Positions 51,051-61,287 are shown, counted from the stretch's first letter. The stretch is 64,000 nucleotides of DNA from Alteromonas sp. KC3 (GCF_016756315.1 NZ_AP024235.1:3720001-3784000); one strand, 5' to 3'. Notes: a model not told the origin generated them from the letters alone. Program-made: numbers and translations.

Positions 51051-52472
51051 TTAGCCAAAGAAGCTAAAGGAGAAGTACTTCACTGCTACCGTGTTAACGA
51101 AGATAACCAGCAGAATAAGTGGTATAAATGTTTTCAAAGAGATATCTACGTACTTTTCGAACCAGCTACCTTTGAAGCCATTGCTTCCTTCTTCCAACGA
51201 CTTGTTGAAATTAGCACTCTTCCAGCGGTGAATAACGAAAATACAAATGAGTAAGCCGTTAAGTGGCAAAATCGTTTCGTAGAACACATCGAAGATCACA
51301 TCAAAAAGGGATTTGTCTACGCCCGCGTAGTGCATAAAGGTAGTCAAAAACTCAACCTTGCCAAAAGACAATGCACTGAGGATCGCTAGTACTATCATGA
51401 TGCTTCCCAGTGAAGCCAATGCCCACTTTCGGCTTACCCCTTTCTCGTCCATCAGTGCAGCTACCGGTACTTCAAAAATTGAAACTAACGAGGTAATTGC
51501 CGCAAAGAACACTAACAAGAAGAACAAGCTGGCAACCACCGACGCACCTGTATAACCAATTGACTCTTGTAAGGCCAAGAAGATACTAGGCAAGTACGTA
51601 AATATCATGCCTACTGATGACTCACTCAATTCATCAGGATTAATTTCTGGATTAAATGAAAAGATAGCAGGCAAAATCATTAAGCCAGCGGTAAACGCTA
51701 CAGCAGTATCGGTTAACGCGACAAGTTTTGCAGAGTTTGGTACATCAGCTCGCTTGTCAATGTAACTACCGTAGGTGATCAAAATCCCCATACCCAGCGA
51801 TAACGAGAAAAAGGCCTGAGATAAGGCACCGTTAATCACTGAAGCAGTAAGCTTTGAGAAGTCTGGAATAATATAAAACTCTACACCTGCCATGGCATTG
51901 TCACGAGTCAATACGAATACCACAAGACCCAGAAGCATAACAAAAAGCGCAGGCATCAGTAGCTTTGCAGCCTTTTCAATACCCTCTTTTACGCCACCTT
52001 GAAGAATAAGGTATACCACCCCTACCACAACGGCCATGTAAGCGAATATCGACGGTGAATTAATAAATAACCCAAAGGTGTCTGGGTTTGCCAATTTATC
52101 TAAGTTTCCGCTTACCGCTTCAAATAAATAACCGAAAATCCATACCGTGATAACCATGTAAAACACGGCGATCATAAATGGCGTAGCAATGGCTAACCAG
52201 CCGGCGAGCTTCCATTTAGGGCTGTTGTTACTAATTGCACTATAAGCGCCTAATGGGTCTTTCTTGGCATGACGGCCCACTGACATTTCAGCCAACATGA
52301 CCGGCAAACAAATGGCAAATACGAAAATAGCGTACATTAATAAAAATGCACCACCGCCGTTTTTGGCAGCGCCAACGGGGAATCCAACCAAATTACCAAT
52401 ACCCACTGCAGAACCTGCAGCAGCTAAAATAAACCCTATGCGCGATCCGAACTGTTCTCTGGCCCCGCTCAT
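51051..52472 (-). CDS. Sodium-dependent transporter (NSS/SNF family)
   Basis: A 473-residue transporter of the sodium:neurotransmitter symporter (LeuT) family with 11-12 membrane helices. The first helix carries GSAVGIGNLVGFP, which forms the Na+ and substrate site in LeuT, and GMGILITYGSY is in the later helix 6 region. Substrates are often amino acids or small organic amines. AGGAAGG before the ATG supports the start. No related transporter gene is adjacent. Confidence 0.92.
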   Translation of the reverse strand: MSGAREQFGSRIGFILAAAGSAVGIGNLVGFPVGAAKNGGGAFLLMYAIFVFAICLPVMLAEMSVGRHAKKDPLGAYSAISNNSPKWKLAGWLAIATPFMIAVFYMVITVWIFGYLFEAVSGNLDKLANPDTFGLFINSPSIFAYMAVVVGVVYLILQGGVKEGIEKAAKLLMPALFVMLLGLVVFVLTRDNAMAGVEFYIIPDFSKLTASVINGALSQAFFSLSLGMGILITYGSYIDKRADVPNSAKLVALTDTAVAFTAGLMILPAIFSFNPEINPDELSESSVGMIFTYLPSIFLALQESIGYTGASVVASLFFLLVFFAAITSLVSIFEVPVAALMDEKGVSRKWALASLGSIMIVLAILSALSFGKVEFLTTFMHYAGVDKSLFDVIFDVFYETILPLNGLLICIFVIHRWKSANFNKSLEEGSNGFKGSWFEKYVDISLKTFIPLILLVIFVNTVAVKYFSFSFFG

Positions 52473-52670
52473 ATCCCTTCCTCTTGTTGAGTTATTGTTA
52501 TTTATTATCGGGATGGCGTTATATGTGGTGACTCACTTGTGGCGTCAACGCGTTGTATTGCAACCGGTTAAGGCGTATCAATACGCTGCACCATTCCCAA
52601 AAACAGCATGGTAACAGCAGTGAAATAAAAAGTCTTGATGTTGAATACACAGAAATCTGGTCTGACCGTA

Positions 52671-53396
52671 TCACCAGGTTACCACTTGACCATCCCAGTC
52701 AATGAAATGACAGGTTTGCTCACGATTAAGTGACGACAAATGTGAAAGAAGTTGCTTGGCTGTGAAGTCAGGTGTGAACAACTTTTTCGCCGCCACATTT
52801 TTTTGAAAAGGCTTAGAAAGCGACGTATCAACTGTGCCTGGGTGATAGCAAACGAGAAGCGCATGTTTAAGCCTGCGTTGATATTCAACTGACGCCGTTT
52901 TAACAAACATATTAAGCGCCGCCTTTGAGGCGCGATAACCATACCAGCCTCCCAACCCGTTATCGGAAATACTTCCCACCCGCGCACTTAAACAGACTAA
53001 GGTTGCATCGTTTTTATCCATAACGTTGACCAAGTGCTTTATCCATAGCGAAGGAATGATGGTATTTACCGCGAAGTATGTTTCAAGTGCGTCTTCACGC
53101 ACATCTTCTAAGCGTTTTTCAGGGTGTATGTTTTTATTCTCATCGTGAAGAAAACCAGTGGTTATTATCACCGTATTTAACACGACATCGTCTTCTCTAA
53201 GCTGTTCAATAAACGATGCAATGTGTTTATCGTCTTGTTCGGCTAATTGAACATACGTTATGTTTGAAGCACTACTATCGGTAGAGACACTGCCACGAGT
53301 CACCGCTATGACATCGTCACCTCGCGAAGCACATTGATGAATAAGTGCCGATGCAATTCCACCAGAAGCACCGACTATAAGTGTTTTAGTTGTCAT
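52671..53396 (-). CDS. Short-chain dehydrogenase/reductase
   Basis: A 241-residue SDR with TLIVGASGGIASAL for NAD(P) binding, the Ser in VCLSARVGS and the catalytic YRASKAA motif (Tyr and Lys). It resembles CsgA-type short reductases. I start at the MTTKT ATG because GGAG lies six bases upstream. It overlaps the upstream DCC gene by 11 bases, suggesting coupled translation. The substrate is unknown. Confidence 0.85.
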   Translation of the reverse strand: MTTKTLIVGASGGIASALIHQCASRGDDVIAVTRGSVSTDSSASNITYVQLAEQDDKHIASFIEQLREDDVVLNTVIITTGFLHDENKNIHPEKRLEDVREDALETYFAVNTIIPSLWIKHLVNVMDKNDATLVCLSARVGSISDNGLGGWYGYRASKAALNMFVKTASVEYQRRLKHALLVCYHPGTVDTSLSKPFQKNVAAKKLFTPDFTAKQLLSHLSSLNREQTCHFIDWDGQVVTW

Positions 53397-53781
53397 TACT
53401 CTCTCCGGGAACACAGCGATCGCAGGTTCGTTTTTTACCTGTTAGCCAGTATGAAATCGTGTAGCGATGCTTTGCGAAAATGTTGTATACGCCGTCTGCG
53501 ATAATGCGTATACCGGGCCAGCGAAGCGGAGCATATAGCCAGCCCATTCCCACCGCTTTCCAAGCCAGATGGGTGACATCTAGGCCTGTTATTACAATAC
53601 CATCGTCGGTCATCCCGTGGATGCGCGCGTTTAGTGCTTGCCAATCAAGCGAAGGGTAACGAGAAGCAAAATCAGGAGCCTGAATGTCAACCAGTGTAAG
53701 CCGGTTGTGCTTATCTCGCTTTTTCAGATGCCTCATTTCTGCCATACATAATGGGCAATAGCTGTCGTAGAAAATAATCAC
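53386..53781 (-). CDS. Thiol-disulfide oxidoreductase, DCC family (DUF393)
   Basis: A 131-residue DCC-family protein with an N-terminal CxxC (DSYCPLC, C9 and C12) and the conserved Trp/Ala block AWKAVGMGWLYAPL (about 75-88). The DxxCPxC pattern is characteristic. It is the first gene of a two-gene operon with an SDR. Similar DCC-SDR pairs occur in other gammaproteobacteria near genes for light or oxygen stress, as I recall; the neighbouring msrA fits a redox theme. Confidence 0.85.
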   Translation of the reverse strand: MIIFYDSYCPLCMAEMRHLKKRDKHNRLTLVDIQAPDFASRYPSLDWQALNARIHGMTDDGIVITGLDVTHLAWKAVGMGWLYAPLRWPGIRIIADGVYNIFAKHRYTISYWLTGKKRTCDRCVPGESNDN

Positions 53782-54034
53782 GAAACCACCTTTGAATTAT
53801 TTACACTTAGCGCTCTTACAAAACACTTTGTTGAGCTATTGTTATTCACGTTTTACTTAGTTGGTCTGACGACCGTGCTACTTGGGATACCGATTCCCCA
53901 GCATGTAAACTCGCAGGGTTGATTTTTTATAATTAATTATTCGTTTATACGCTAAAAAAACAGGCTTGGATGACTTGAGTTGTAAGGCTCTCGCACCCAC
54001 ACTAGAGCAAGTTGATTTTTATTGAGGTTTTATT

Positions 54035-54580
54035 ATGGCTAACAAGCAAGTTGCAACGCTCGCAGGCGGCTGCTTTTGGTGTATTGAGTCGGCTTTCAAC
54101 ACCGTAGAAGGTGTTGATAAAGCGATATCTGGGTACGCTGGCGGAGAAAAAGCAGATCCAACCTATGAAGAAGTCTGCAAAGGTGATACCGGCCATGCAG
54201 AAGTGGTACAAATAAATTTTGATGCCGATATTATTTCGTACCGCGAAATACTGGAGATCTTCTTCGCATTACATAACCCTACACAGCTAAATCGACAGGG
54301 TAACGATGTGGGTACACAGTATCGCAGTGCTATCTTTTACCACGATGAAGCGCAAAAAGCAGAAGCTGAAAAAATTGTTGCAGAAATTACTGAAGATGCC
54401 ATTTGGCCAGATCCAGTAGTAACCGAAATTGTCGCAATCAATAATTATTACCCAGCCGAGGAATACCACCAGAGCTATTTTAAAAACAATCCTCAGAACC
54501 AATATTGCTCAATGGTTGTTGCGCCTAAACTGGCAAAATTTAAGAAGACATTTGCATCTCGTTTAAGAAGCGACGCTTAA
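54035..54580 (+). CDS. msrA: Peptide-methionine (S)-S-oxide reductase MsrA
   Basis: A 181-residue reductase that repairs S-methionine sulfoxide in proteins. The active-site motif is GGCFWCIES with catalytic C13, followed by the Tyr/Glu residues of the substrate pocket, and YRSAIFYH, and Asn/Tyr-rich QNQYC near the C-terminus (resolving Cys). Length is shorter than E. coli MsrA (212), as in many bacteria. It is divergent from the DCC/SDR operon. Confidence 0.94.
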   Translation: MANKQVATLAGGCFWCIESAFNTVEGVDKAISGYAGGEKADPTYEEVCKGDTGHAEVVQINFDADIISYREILEIFFALHNPTQLNRQGNDVGTQYRSAIFYHDEAQKAEAEKIVAEITEDAIWPDPVVTEIVAINNYYPAEEYHQSYFKNNPQNQYCSMVVAPKLAKFKKTFASRLRSDA

Positions 54581-54628
54581 TCACATTACTCAACGCAAGT
54601 GCGTGCTTAAAGCTGTTCTTCACAAATT

Positions 54629-54661
54629 AAAAAAGGGTTGTACTAACAACCCTTTTTTTTA
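54629..54661. terminator. Bidirectional terminator after msrA
   Basis: Stem AAAAGGGTTG / CAACCCTTTT with loop TACTAA, then T8. It lies between msrA and the convergent lipoprotein gene. Confidence 0.92.
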
Positions 54662-54679
54662 TCCGACTAATAGGTAAAA

Positions 54680-55801
54680 CTACTCAAACCAACTTGCTTT
54701 TAATGTAAGCGGGAATAACAACGGTGCGAGATCTTCGTACCGAGGGGTATCGGCTTCGCAAATGGCGTTTTTCATGTAGTTTTTTTCCCATGGATCGTTA
54801 ATTATCCATAGCGTTGAATCAACCACAACAAGCCCCTCCATTGACGCATTATCCATGAGATACTCACCGCACGCTTCGCCGCCATTAACTTTAAACGTTA
54901 TGGGGATCCGCTTTGTGGCTTTTTGTTTTGTACTGTCAATTACCCAAAGTTCATTATCATTGCGTGCAGCCGCGAGCAAAAATACGTCACCGCTTTGTGT
55001 GGTGTGAAGCGCAAGTCCGTTTATAGGATGATTTCCCGAAGTAAAAACGGGAAGGCGTAACTGGGGATCTGACACACTGGCAAAATCGCTTGAAGACCAA
55101 AAGTCATCGCCAATATTAAGTGTAAAGATTCTAGGTTGACCCGCTTTATCTTTTTCTAGGCCAATATAAAGCGTACCGTCGCTATCCATGGTTAACCCCT
55201 CAATGCCATCATTGGGGAAGTTACCTACCTCAAACTCAATAGGAAACTGAAGCGGGCGTACATCGCTCATTTCAACGCTGCCGTTGTCTTTTTGCGTTAG
55301 TTTAACCAAAAGTGTTGGATAATCTGTCGAGCCAGTAGCCTCGTACTTAGATTCGCAGCGCGGGCTTAAGGCACCTGTGCGCGTAGCGTCTTCTGTTACG
55401 GTATAAATAATCTTGGGGTCGCGAGGATCTACGGCTAACGCTTCTAAATCGGGTTGTGAGCTTAAGTACGTGTAGAAGCAACTGCGTCTGACCGCATTAG
55501 AAAATGAAAATGTGGCACTTGAATGCGTAAGCGTAGCGCTAGCAGGGTCAATCGTATGTAACTTCAACTGCTGTGTAACATCAGCACTGGCATCAGCAAT
55601 AGTGATAAGTTGCCCGCCTACTTCCACCAAACCGGATGTTTGAGGATCAAACATGACCTTTCCACTACTGTCTTTGATCCATTGACCCACTGAGACCTCA
55701 GTAAGATCGGTCTTTTGAGGAGCAATAACAACGTCCTTAGGTTCACTGCAGGCAGAGATTGCCAACACCACACAAGCAGTAAACATCGAGTTTCTTAACA
55801 T
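54680..55801 (-). CDS. Lipoprotein with phytase-like/beta-propeller repeats
   Basis: A 373-residue protein with a type II signal peptide: MLRNSMFTACVVLAISACSE, with lipobox SAC and the acylated Cys near 17. The mature part resembles phytase-like or esterase-like propellers (EALAVDPRDPKIIY, GIEGLTMDSDGTLYIGLE). An earlier Met 25 codons upstream lacks a ribosome site, so I use the ATG at 55801. It probably sits in the outer or inner membrane and may bind or cleave a phosphate ester; the activity is not shown. Confidence 0.75.
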   Translation of the reverse strand: MLRNSMFTACVVLAISACSEPKDVVIAPQKTDLTEVSVGQWIKDSSGKVMFDPQTSGLVEVGGQLITIADASADVTQQLKLHTIDPASATLTHSSATFSFSNAVRRSCFYTYLSSQPDLEALAVDPRDPKIIYTVTEDATRTGALSPRCESKYEATGSTDYPTLLVKLTQKDNGSVEMSDVRPLQFPIEFEVGNFPNDGIEGLTMDSDGTLYIGLEKDKAGQPRIFTLNIGDDFWSSSDFASVSDPQLRLPVFTSGNHPINGLALHTTQSGDVFLLAAARNDNELWVIDSTKQKATKRIPITFKVNGGEACGEYLMDNASMEGLVVVDSTLWIINDPWEKNYMKNAICEADTPRYEDLAPLLFPLTLKASWFE

Positions 55802-55903
55802 GCTAAAAGATTCCTTTTTGAAACATTCTGCTTCTAAATTGTAAGGGAGTATATCCAGCATACCGTTTATAGACAAAAAAGAGTAAGGTAAAGGTTTGTA
55901 AAT

Positions 55904-57805
55904 GTGTACTTAGAGGGTTTAGTCATTTCTACGCAGCAACTTCCACTTGTCATTGCAGGGCCTATTGTACGAAAAGTAACAGAAAACTCATGCTACATAT
56001 GGGTTTGTACTTCTATCGCAGACGCACCAAATTTGTCCTTAACCCACGATAAAACGACAATAAACGGGCAAGCACAAGTCGAAAGTATTCAAGTTGGTAA
56101 GCACGCGTATATTCATTTGCTGCATTTTAAAAGCAACACCCACTTTGAGGATCGTAAGCGTATAGGCTATGCCTTACAATTTAACGATTCATCAGAGCAG
56201 GCACGATGGAACAACGAACAAGAAGCATTACTTTACAACAATCAAACTGTGCTGAGCTTTCATTACACACAAACTCCCCAAACCATTCTTCATGGCTCGT
56301 GTAGAAAACCGCATTTTCACGGTGATGACGCCCTTACACAAGTCGATGTATTGCACGAAACGGCATTTTCAAAGCAAACTCTCTGCCCAGATTTATTGCT
56401 AATGACTGGCGATCAAATATATGCAGATGATGTTGCCGGTCCCATGCTTAAAGCGATTCACCACACTATTGAACAACTTGGTCTGTTTCATGAATCTCTT
56501 GAGGGAGCGGTGGTAAGCAACACAGATGAACTCGCAACGCATCCACACGGATTCTATGAACGCGAACAGCTTCTTCCGCAGATTGCCACCAATACCGCGT
56601 TGTCGTCGCTATTTTTCGGAGCTAAGAAAAAACCTGTTTTCACCTCGGTTAATGCGCAAAACCACCTTATTGGCAGTGCTGAAATTATAGCAATGTACTT
56701 GCTGGTCTGGTCTGATGCGCTTTGGCCAAATATCACTATAGATTCGGACCATGTAGGCGAAAAATATGGTGCTTCATTCGATAAAGAAAAGCATGCCATT
56801 GAAGGGTTCGTCAACGCTTTACCTAAAGTAAGGCGTGCGCTGGCCCATATCCCTACCTATATGATTTTTGACGATCATGATGTTACCGACGACTGGAACC
56901 TAACGCGGGGCTGGGAACAAGAGGTTTATGGAAACCCACTTTCTAAGCGAATGATTGGTAACGCATTAATTGGCTATTTGCTATGCCAGGGTTGGGGTAA
57001 TGCACCAGAAAAAGTATCGCCGCTAATTAAAAGCGCAATGGAGAAAATGCGAGGTAACGGCATTGAAAAGCACGATGATTTCATTGACGAATTACTCGAA
57101 TTCGACGAATGGCACTACCGGTTAGACACCACCCCGCCGATTGAAGTTTTAGATACAAGAACACAACGCTGGCGGTCAGAGTCTAGTATGAATAAGCCTT
57201 CTGGACTTATGGACTGGGAAGCCCTCTGTGACTTTCAACACTCTATCATAGGTAAAGAAGCCGTAATTGTCGTATCAGCAGCTCCCATTTACGGCGTAAA
57301 AGTCATAGAGGCGATTCAAAAAGTATTCACTTTTTTTGGCAAAGCGCTAACGGTAGATGCCGAGAACTGGATGGCACACAAAGGTACGGCCAATGTCATA
57401 CTCAACATTTTTAGGCACTATAAAACTCCTCCTGAATTCATCATATTGTCAGGTGACGTGCATTACTCGTTTGTTTACGATGTTCGCCTACGCTTTAGAC
57501 GCAATAGCCCGCACATCACACAATTTACCTGTAGTGGCTTAAAGAACGCTTTCCCCGATGGGCTAATAAAATGGTTAGATCGCTTGAATCGCATTTTATA
57601 TCGCACTAAATCTCCGTTAAACCTTTTCACCAAGCGACGAAATATGTCAGTTAAGCCCCGCCACCCCAGTATGGGATACGGGGAACTTTTCAACGGTTCT
57701 GCACTTGGTGTATTAAAAATTTCACACAAAAGCACACAAGTAGAATGCAAGGCTTTGTTGTCCAACGGTAAAGAGGTAGAATTCCCGCCAATTGAAAATG
57801 ATTAG
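55904..57805 (+). CDS. PhoD-like phosphatase family protein
   Basis: A 633-residue protein with the PhoD-type metallophosphatase motifs [12 protein letters not shown] (about 163-174), [11 protein letters not shown] (about 324-334) and [12 protein letters not shown] (about 519-530). It has no signal peptide or Tat motif, unlike classical secreted PhoD, so it appears to be cytoplasmic. A beta-rich N-terminal domain (about 10-125) precedes the catalytic core. Start is the GTG at 55904, with AAAGG about nine bases upstream. It lies 17 bases before fldB and may be co-transcribed. Confidence 0.8.
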   Translation: MYLEGLVISTQQLPLVIAGPIVRKVTENSCYIWVCTSIADAPNLSLTHDKTTINGQAQVESIQVGKHAYIHLLHFKSNTHFEDRKRIGYALQFNDSSEQARWNNEQEALLYNNQTVLSFHYTQTPQTILHGSCRKPHFHGDDALTQVDVLHETAFSKQTLCPDLLLMTGDQIYADDVAGPMLKAIHHTIEQLGLFHESLEGAVVSNTDELATHPHGFYEREQLLPQIATNTALSSLFFGAKKKPVFTSVNAQNHLIGSAEIIAMYLLVWSDALWPNITIDSDHVGEKYGASFDKEKHAIEGFVNALPKVRRALAHIPTYMIFDDHDVTDDWNLTRGWEQEVYGNPLSKRMIGNALIGYLLCQGWGNAPEKVSPLIKSAMEKMRGNGIEKHDDFIDELLEFDEWHYRLDTTPPIEVLDTRTQRWRSESSMNKPSGLMDWEALCDFQHSIIGKEAVIVVSAAPIYGVKVIEAIQKVFTFFGKALTVDAENWMAHKGTANVILNIFRHYKTPPEFIILSGDVHYSFVYDVRLRFRRNSPHITQFTCSGLKNAFPDGLIKWLDRLNRILYRTKSPLNLFTKRRNMSVKPRHPSMGYGELFNGSALGVLKISHKSTQVECKALLSNGKEVEFPPIEND

Positions 57806-57822
57806 TTCAAAAGAGGTATCTA

Positions 57823-58359
57823 ATGAGTGATAGCGCCCTGTCCATCGGATTGTTTTATGGTTCAACAACCTGTTACACAGAAATGGCGGCGGAAAAGATC
57901 CAAGCGCAGCTCAATAGTCTCTTTGATGATGATATTGTGGTGCTACACAATATCAAAGACGTTAGCTTGTCACGCGTAGCAGAATACGACATTGTCATTT
58001 TTGGCATTTCTACTTGGGATTTCGGGGAACTTCAGGAAGACTGGGAATCTCATTGGGACGAAGCTCATCAGCTTGATTTGCAAGGTAAAACCGTTGCCTT
58101 GTTTGGTCTTGGCGATCAACTTGGCTACGGTGAGTGGTTTCAAGATGCACTCGGCATGCTGCACGACGCCATAGCTCCATCAGGATGTAAAATCATCGGT
58201 TTCTGGCCTAATGAAGGCTATGAGTTTACTGCTTCTAAAGCCCTTACCGATGATAAATCACAATTTGTTGGGTTATCGCTTGATGACGAAAACCAATACG
58301 ATAAAAGTGAAGCGCGCATAGAAGCATGGTGTGAGCAATTACTTGGCGAGATGGCGTAA
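57823..58359 (+). CDS. fldB: Flavodoxin FldB
   Basis: A 178-residue flavodoxin of the long type. The FMN phosphate loop is [10 protein letters not shown], followed by [13 protein letters not shown] and [13 protein letters not shown], all matching E. coli FldB rather than FldA. It carries electrons in reductive enzyme systems. GAGG before the ATG supports the start. It follows the PhoD-like gene by 17 bases. Confidence 0.92.
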   Translation: MSDSALSIGLFYGSTTCYTEMAAEKIQAQLNSLFDDDIVVLHNIKDVSLSRVAEYDIVIFGISTWDFGELQEDWESHWDEAHQLDLQGKTVALFGLGDQLGYGEWFQDALGMLHDAIAPSGCKIIGFWPNEGYEFTASKALTDDKSQFVGLSLDDENQYDKSEARIEAWCEQLLGEMA

Positions 58360-58389
58360 GACGCCACAGCTATCACCTGCTTTGTGAAC

Positions 58390-59178
58390 ATGGAATCTAA
58401 AGGTCGAATCCATCAACAATTCTATCGCAATGGTCCAAGCCATCGCGATGGTGCTGATGTTTCGTTTCAGGACATAAGAAAGCTTTTTAACTTTGCAACG
58501 ATCACAGTGGGTCGCTGGGTTACCGCAGAAGAGCAACAGATCGCAGCGAATTTGTTTTTTGACGCATTGTACGATCTCGTGGCGATCTTGAATGTTAACG
58601 AACAAGTGCTATCGCTTAATGGCTCATTATCTTTGGCATTTGGTAGCGGTGGTCAAAAGCATTCAAGTGCACACTACAACAGCACCAAACGACAACTTGC
58701 ACTTGCGAAAAATGCAGGCGCCGGCGCCCTCGCCCATGAGTGGTTTCACGCATTTGACCACTATATTGCTCCGCGTATGTTTGATGGTGTTGCACCCGGG
58801 TCGTTTGCCACACAAGCATGGCTAGATAATGCCCCCATGCACTCACATCCATTGAATCAAAAATTGAGCGATTGCTTCTCGTTGTTGTTCCTAAATGATC
58901 AAAAGAGGCCCAATGAGTACTTTGTGCGATCCGTAGAGGCTGATCGCGCGTTAAAAATGTATTATTATGCTATGCCTCAGGAGATGGCTGCCCGTGCGTT
59001 TGAAGCGTGTATTCAGGATCACGAAATCAAAAACGCGTTTTTAGTGCAAGGCACAAAAAAATCAACGGAAGCTAGACTTGGCATTTATCCTCATGGTAAC
59101 TTGCGTACATCACTCAATCAGGCATTGATGTTGTATTTTTACCAATTAGGTGTCGCCATTTCACATAAACAGACCTAG
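58390..59178 (+). CDS. CLCA_X-like putative zinc metalloprotease
   Basis: A 262-residue protein with a metalloprotease-type HEWFH motif (H116-H120 in ATG numbering), followed by AFDHY, and the block VEADRALKMYYY. It resembles the CLCA_X family, and as I recall phage large-polyvalent-protein domain LPD1. No signal peptide or membrane span is present. I use the ATG at 58390 although a GTG two codons earlier is possible; no strong ribosome site is seen. It follows fldB by 30 bases. Function is unknown. Confidence 0.7.
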   Translation: MESKGRIHQQFYRNGPSHRDGADVSFQDIRKLFNFATITVGRWVTAEEQQIAANLFFDALYDLVAILNVNEQVLSLNGSLSLAFGSGGQKHSSAHYNSTKRQLALAKNAGAGALAHEWFHAFDHYIAPRMFDGVAPGSFATQAWLDNAPMHSHPLNQKLSDCFSLLFLNDQKRPNEYFVRSVEADRALKMYYYAMPQEMAARAFEACIQDHEIKNAFLVQGTKKSTEARLGIYPHGNLRTSLNQALMLYFYQLGVAISHKQT

Positions 59179-59320
59179 TTTGTTGTTTTTTTACTGTGAA
59201 ACTGAGTATTTTTCCAGCAACAAGTGTTAATGAGCACACTGTTTTTATACAAAAGTCTGTATATTTTTGTAACAAGCAGTATACTAAAGCGCTCGAACGT
59301 AACAGAAGAAAGAAGACGAG

Positions 59321-59728
59321 ATGAAAAGAAAGAAGCATACCTCGGCTGAAGACGAGGCTCAGATTGATATGACCCCCATGTTGGACATCGTGTTCATCAT
59401 GTTGATTTTCTTCATCGTAACGACGTCGTTCGTGAAAGAGAAAGGTTTAGATGTAAACCGTCCTGAAGATAATCAAGCGAAAAATGACAAGCCTTCAAAA
59501 GCGCTTTCTATTCGTATTGATGCTGATGGCACTATCATGATGGGTGGTCGTGAAGTTGATATTCGTCGTGTTGTAGCAAACACGCAAACATACCTTGCAG
59601 AGAACAACACTGATTCAGCTGCTATCCAGGCTCACGAAGACAGCGAGCACGGTACAGTAGTAGAAGTAATGAACCAGGTTAAAATTGCAGGTATCGAGAA
59701 AGTATCTGTATTGGTTAAAAAGAGCTAA
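59321..59728 (+). CDS. ExbD/TolR-family biopolymer transport protein, solitary
   Basis: A 135-residue ExbD-type protein with one membrane helix (about 21-42) bearing the conserved Asp (D22 in MTPMLDIVF), and a periplasmic domain ending in VSVLVKKS. ExbD normally forms a proton channel with ExbB and drives TonB. No exbB, tonB or tolQ is next to it, so it may use a partner encoded elsewhere. A strong terminator follows. Confidence 0.85.
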   Translation: MKRKKHTSAEDEAQIDMTPMLDIVFIMLIFFIVTTSFVKEKGLDVNRPEDNQAKNDKPSKALSIRIDADGTIMMGGREVDIRRVVANTQTYLAENNTDSAAIQAHEDSEHGTVVEVMNQVKIAGIEKVSVLVKKS

Positions 59729-59745
59729 AACGCTTTTATAATCAA

Positions 59746-59773
59746 TAAAAAGCCGCCTTCGGGCGGCTTTTTT
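59746..59773 (+). terminator. Terminator after exbD-like gene
   Basis: Stem AAAAAGCCGCC / GGCGGCTTTTT with a TTCG tetraloop, then T run. Confidence 0.92.
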
Positions 59774-59902
59774 CGTATATGGACTTATACCAAAGTATCT
59801 CTTGTGCTATCGAATGAATTTTGTTCAGATCGTAGTATTCGGTGAGTCTGGAAATCCATGTTGAAAATCGGTTCCAGGCTGTTTAGTCACTGGAGCCAAT
59901 AA

Positions 59903-61210
59903 ATGAGAATAAAACTAGCCAATAATCAGGCCGCTGCTGTACAGCTGGCCATCGCAACTGCACTATTCACTCAGTGCGTCGACGCTTCGCCTATCGAACT
60001 CAGTGACGCATTCAAATACAACGCCCTCATTTTTAATGATTTCGAAGGTGAGCGTTCTGATGTCGAAGGAAAGCTAGCGGTAGGTGGTGACCTCACGGTC
60101 GAGCACTTCGATGTGGGTTTGCTATTAACGCCGGATCTGTCTTCCAGTTCACTTTATGTAGGGGGCGATCTCACATACACCCACGGTCAAGTTCACGGTG
60201 GTCAAGTAACTGTATCAGGCATGATTACTGCTGAAAATGTGTCTTTTGATGGTGCACTAAATAGTGGCGGATCAACCTCTGTTACTTACGGCAACATCGA
60301 GTCAGGCGGTATTTTTAGTAAAGGAGATGCATCGTTAAACAGTGCAGGTATTAATCAAGGCGATATCCATGCCGAAGGTTCTGTTAGCATTACTTATGCT
60401 GGACTTGGCGATGGTGAAGTTATTTACGGCAATGATGTCTCAGTGGTCAGTGGCAACGCTGGGCGCGGCGCGACGAAAGATCCGGCAAATCGCGTAACCG
60501 TCGACAATATTGACTTTCAGTCGTTGCAAGATGAAGTAACCGCTCAGTCGAACGCGTTTGCAAATATGAACGTGAATGGCACAACAACACTTAAATGCGG
60601 TGCTAATGCGTGTTCTGACAGTGCTACTGACACTATTGATACGATCGTTTTTTCTGGCACCGACGACGTTAACGTGTATTCAATTGATACGGATTGGTTT
60701 AGCGCAGGTGATAAAGGTATTGTTTTTGATTTCTCAACCACAAGCTACAACATTATTAACGTGTACGGCAAAGAAGTAGAACTGTTCAACACTGGTTTCT
60801 TCAATACTGCATTCACTACAGAAAATGAGTATTTTCGCGAGAATGGTCAGTATCGAGACAATGACAATAACATTGACCAACGTCACGATGGCCTATACAC
60901 CAACAACATTCTCTTTAACTTTGTTGATGCTGACAGCTTAGCCTTACACTCGGTTGGTGTTAAAGGTAGTGTATTGGCCCCCTATGCTGAATTGAGCTTT
61001 TACAACGGCCATGTAGACGGTAACGTTATTGCAAGTAGCTTGGTTACGCCAGAGGTGACCTTGTACAACGACAAAGGCGAACCATACCTTGCGCCAACAG
61101 GCCAAATCAATAACTATCGCTTTGGTGCAATTAACGTCAGTGAGCCAGCGTCTATTGCGTTGCTATTTGGTGCCGCGTGCTTTATGTATACGAGAAGAAA
61201 AAAGCAATAA
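59903..61210 (+). CDS. Choice-of-anchor A protein with PEP-CTERM signal
   Basis: A 435-residue secreted protein with a Sec signal (about residue 28, cleavage near VDA), a choice-of-anchor A domain (ALIFNDFEG, GKLAVGGDLTV, SLYVGGDLTY and NVSFDGALNSGG) and a C-terminal PEP-CTERM tripartite tail: SEPASIALLFGAACF, then Arg-rich YTRRKKQ. That tail targets proteins for exosortase/PEP-CTERM processing and is linked to exopolysaccharide in other bacteria. No exosortase gene is in the window. The terminator after it is bidirectional. Confidence 0.85.
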   Translation: MRIKLANNQAAAVQLAIATALFTQCVDASPIELSDAFKYNALIFNDFEGERSDVEGKLAVGGDLTVEHFDVGLLLTPDLSSSSLYVGGDLTYTHGQVHGGQVTVSGMITAENVSFDGALNSGGSTSVTYGNIESGGIFSKGDASLNSAGINQGDIHAEGSVSITYAGLGDGEVIYGNDVSVVSGNAGRGATKDPANRVTVDNIDFQSLQDEVTAQSNAFANMNVNGTTTLKCGANACSDSATDTIDTIVFSGTDDVNVYSIDTDWFSAGDKGIVFDFSTTSYNIINVYGKEVELFNTGFFNTAFTTENEYFRENGQYRDNDNNIDQRHDGLYTNNILFNFVDADSLALHSVGVKGSVLAPYAELSFYNGHVDGNVIASSLVTPEVTLYNDKGEPYLAPTGQINNYRFGAINVSEPASIALLFGAACFMYTRRKKQ

Positions 61211-61230
61211 GCGTGAAGCAAATTACTATA

Positions 61231-61267
61231 AAACGCGGAGTTGATTAACGAAAACTCCGCGTTTTTT
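61231..61267. terminator. Bidirectional terminator
   Basis: Stem AAAACGCGGAGTT / AACTCCGCGTTTT with loop GATTAACGAA, followed by T6. It lies between the PEP-CTERM gene and the convergent bcsC-like gene. Confidence 0.9.
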
Positions 61268-61287
61268 GTTTGTATCGCAGCATATCG

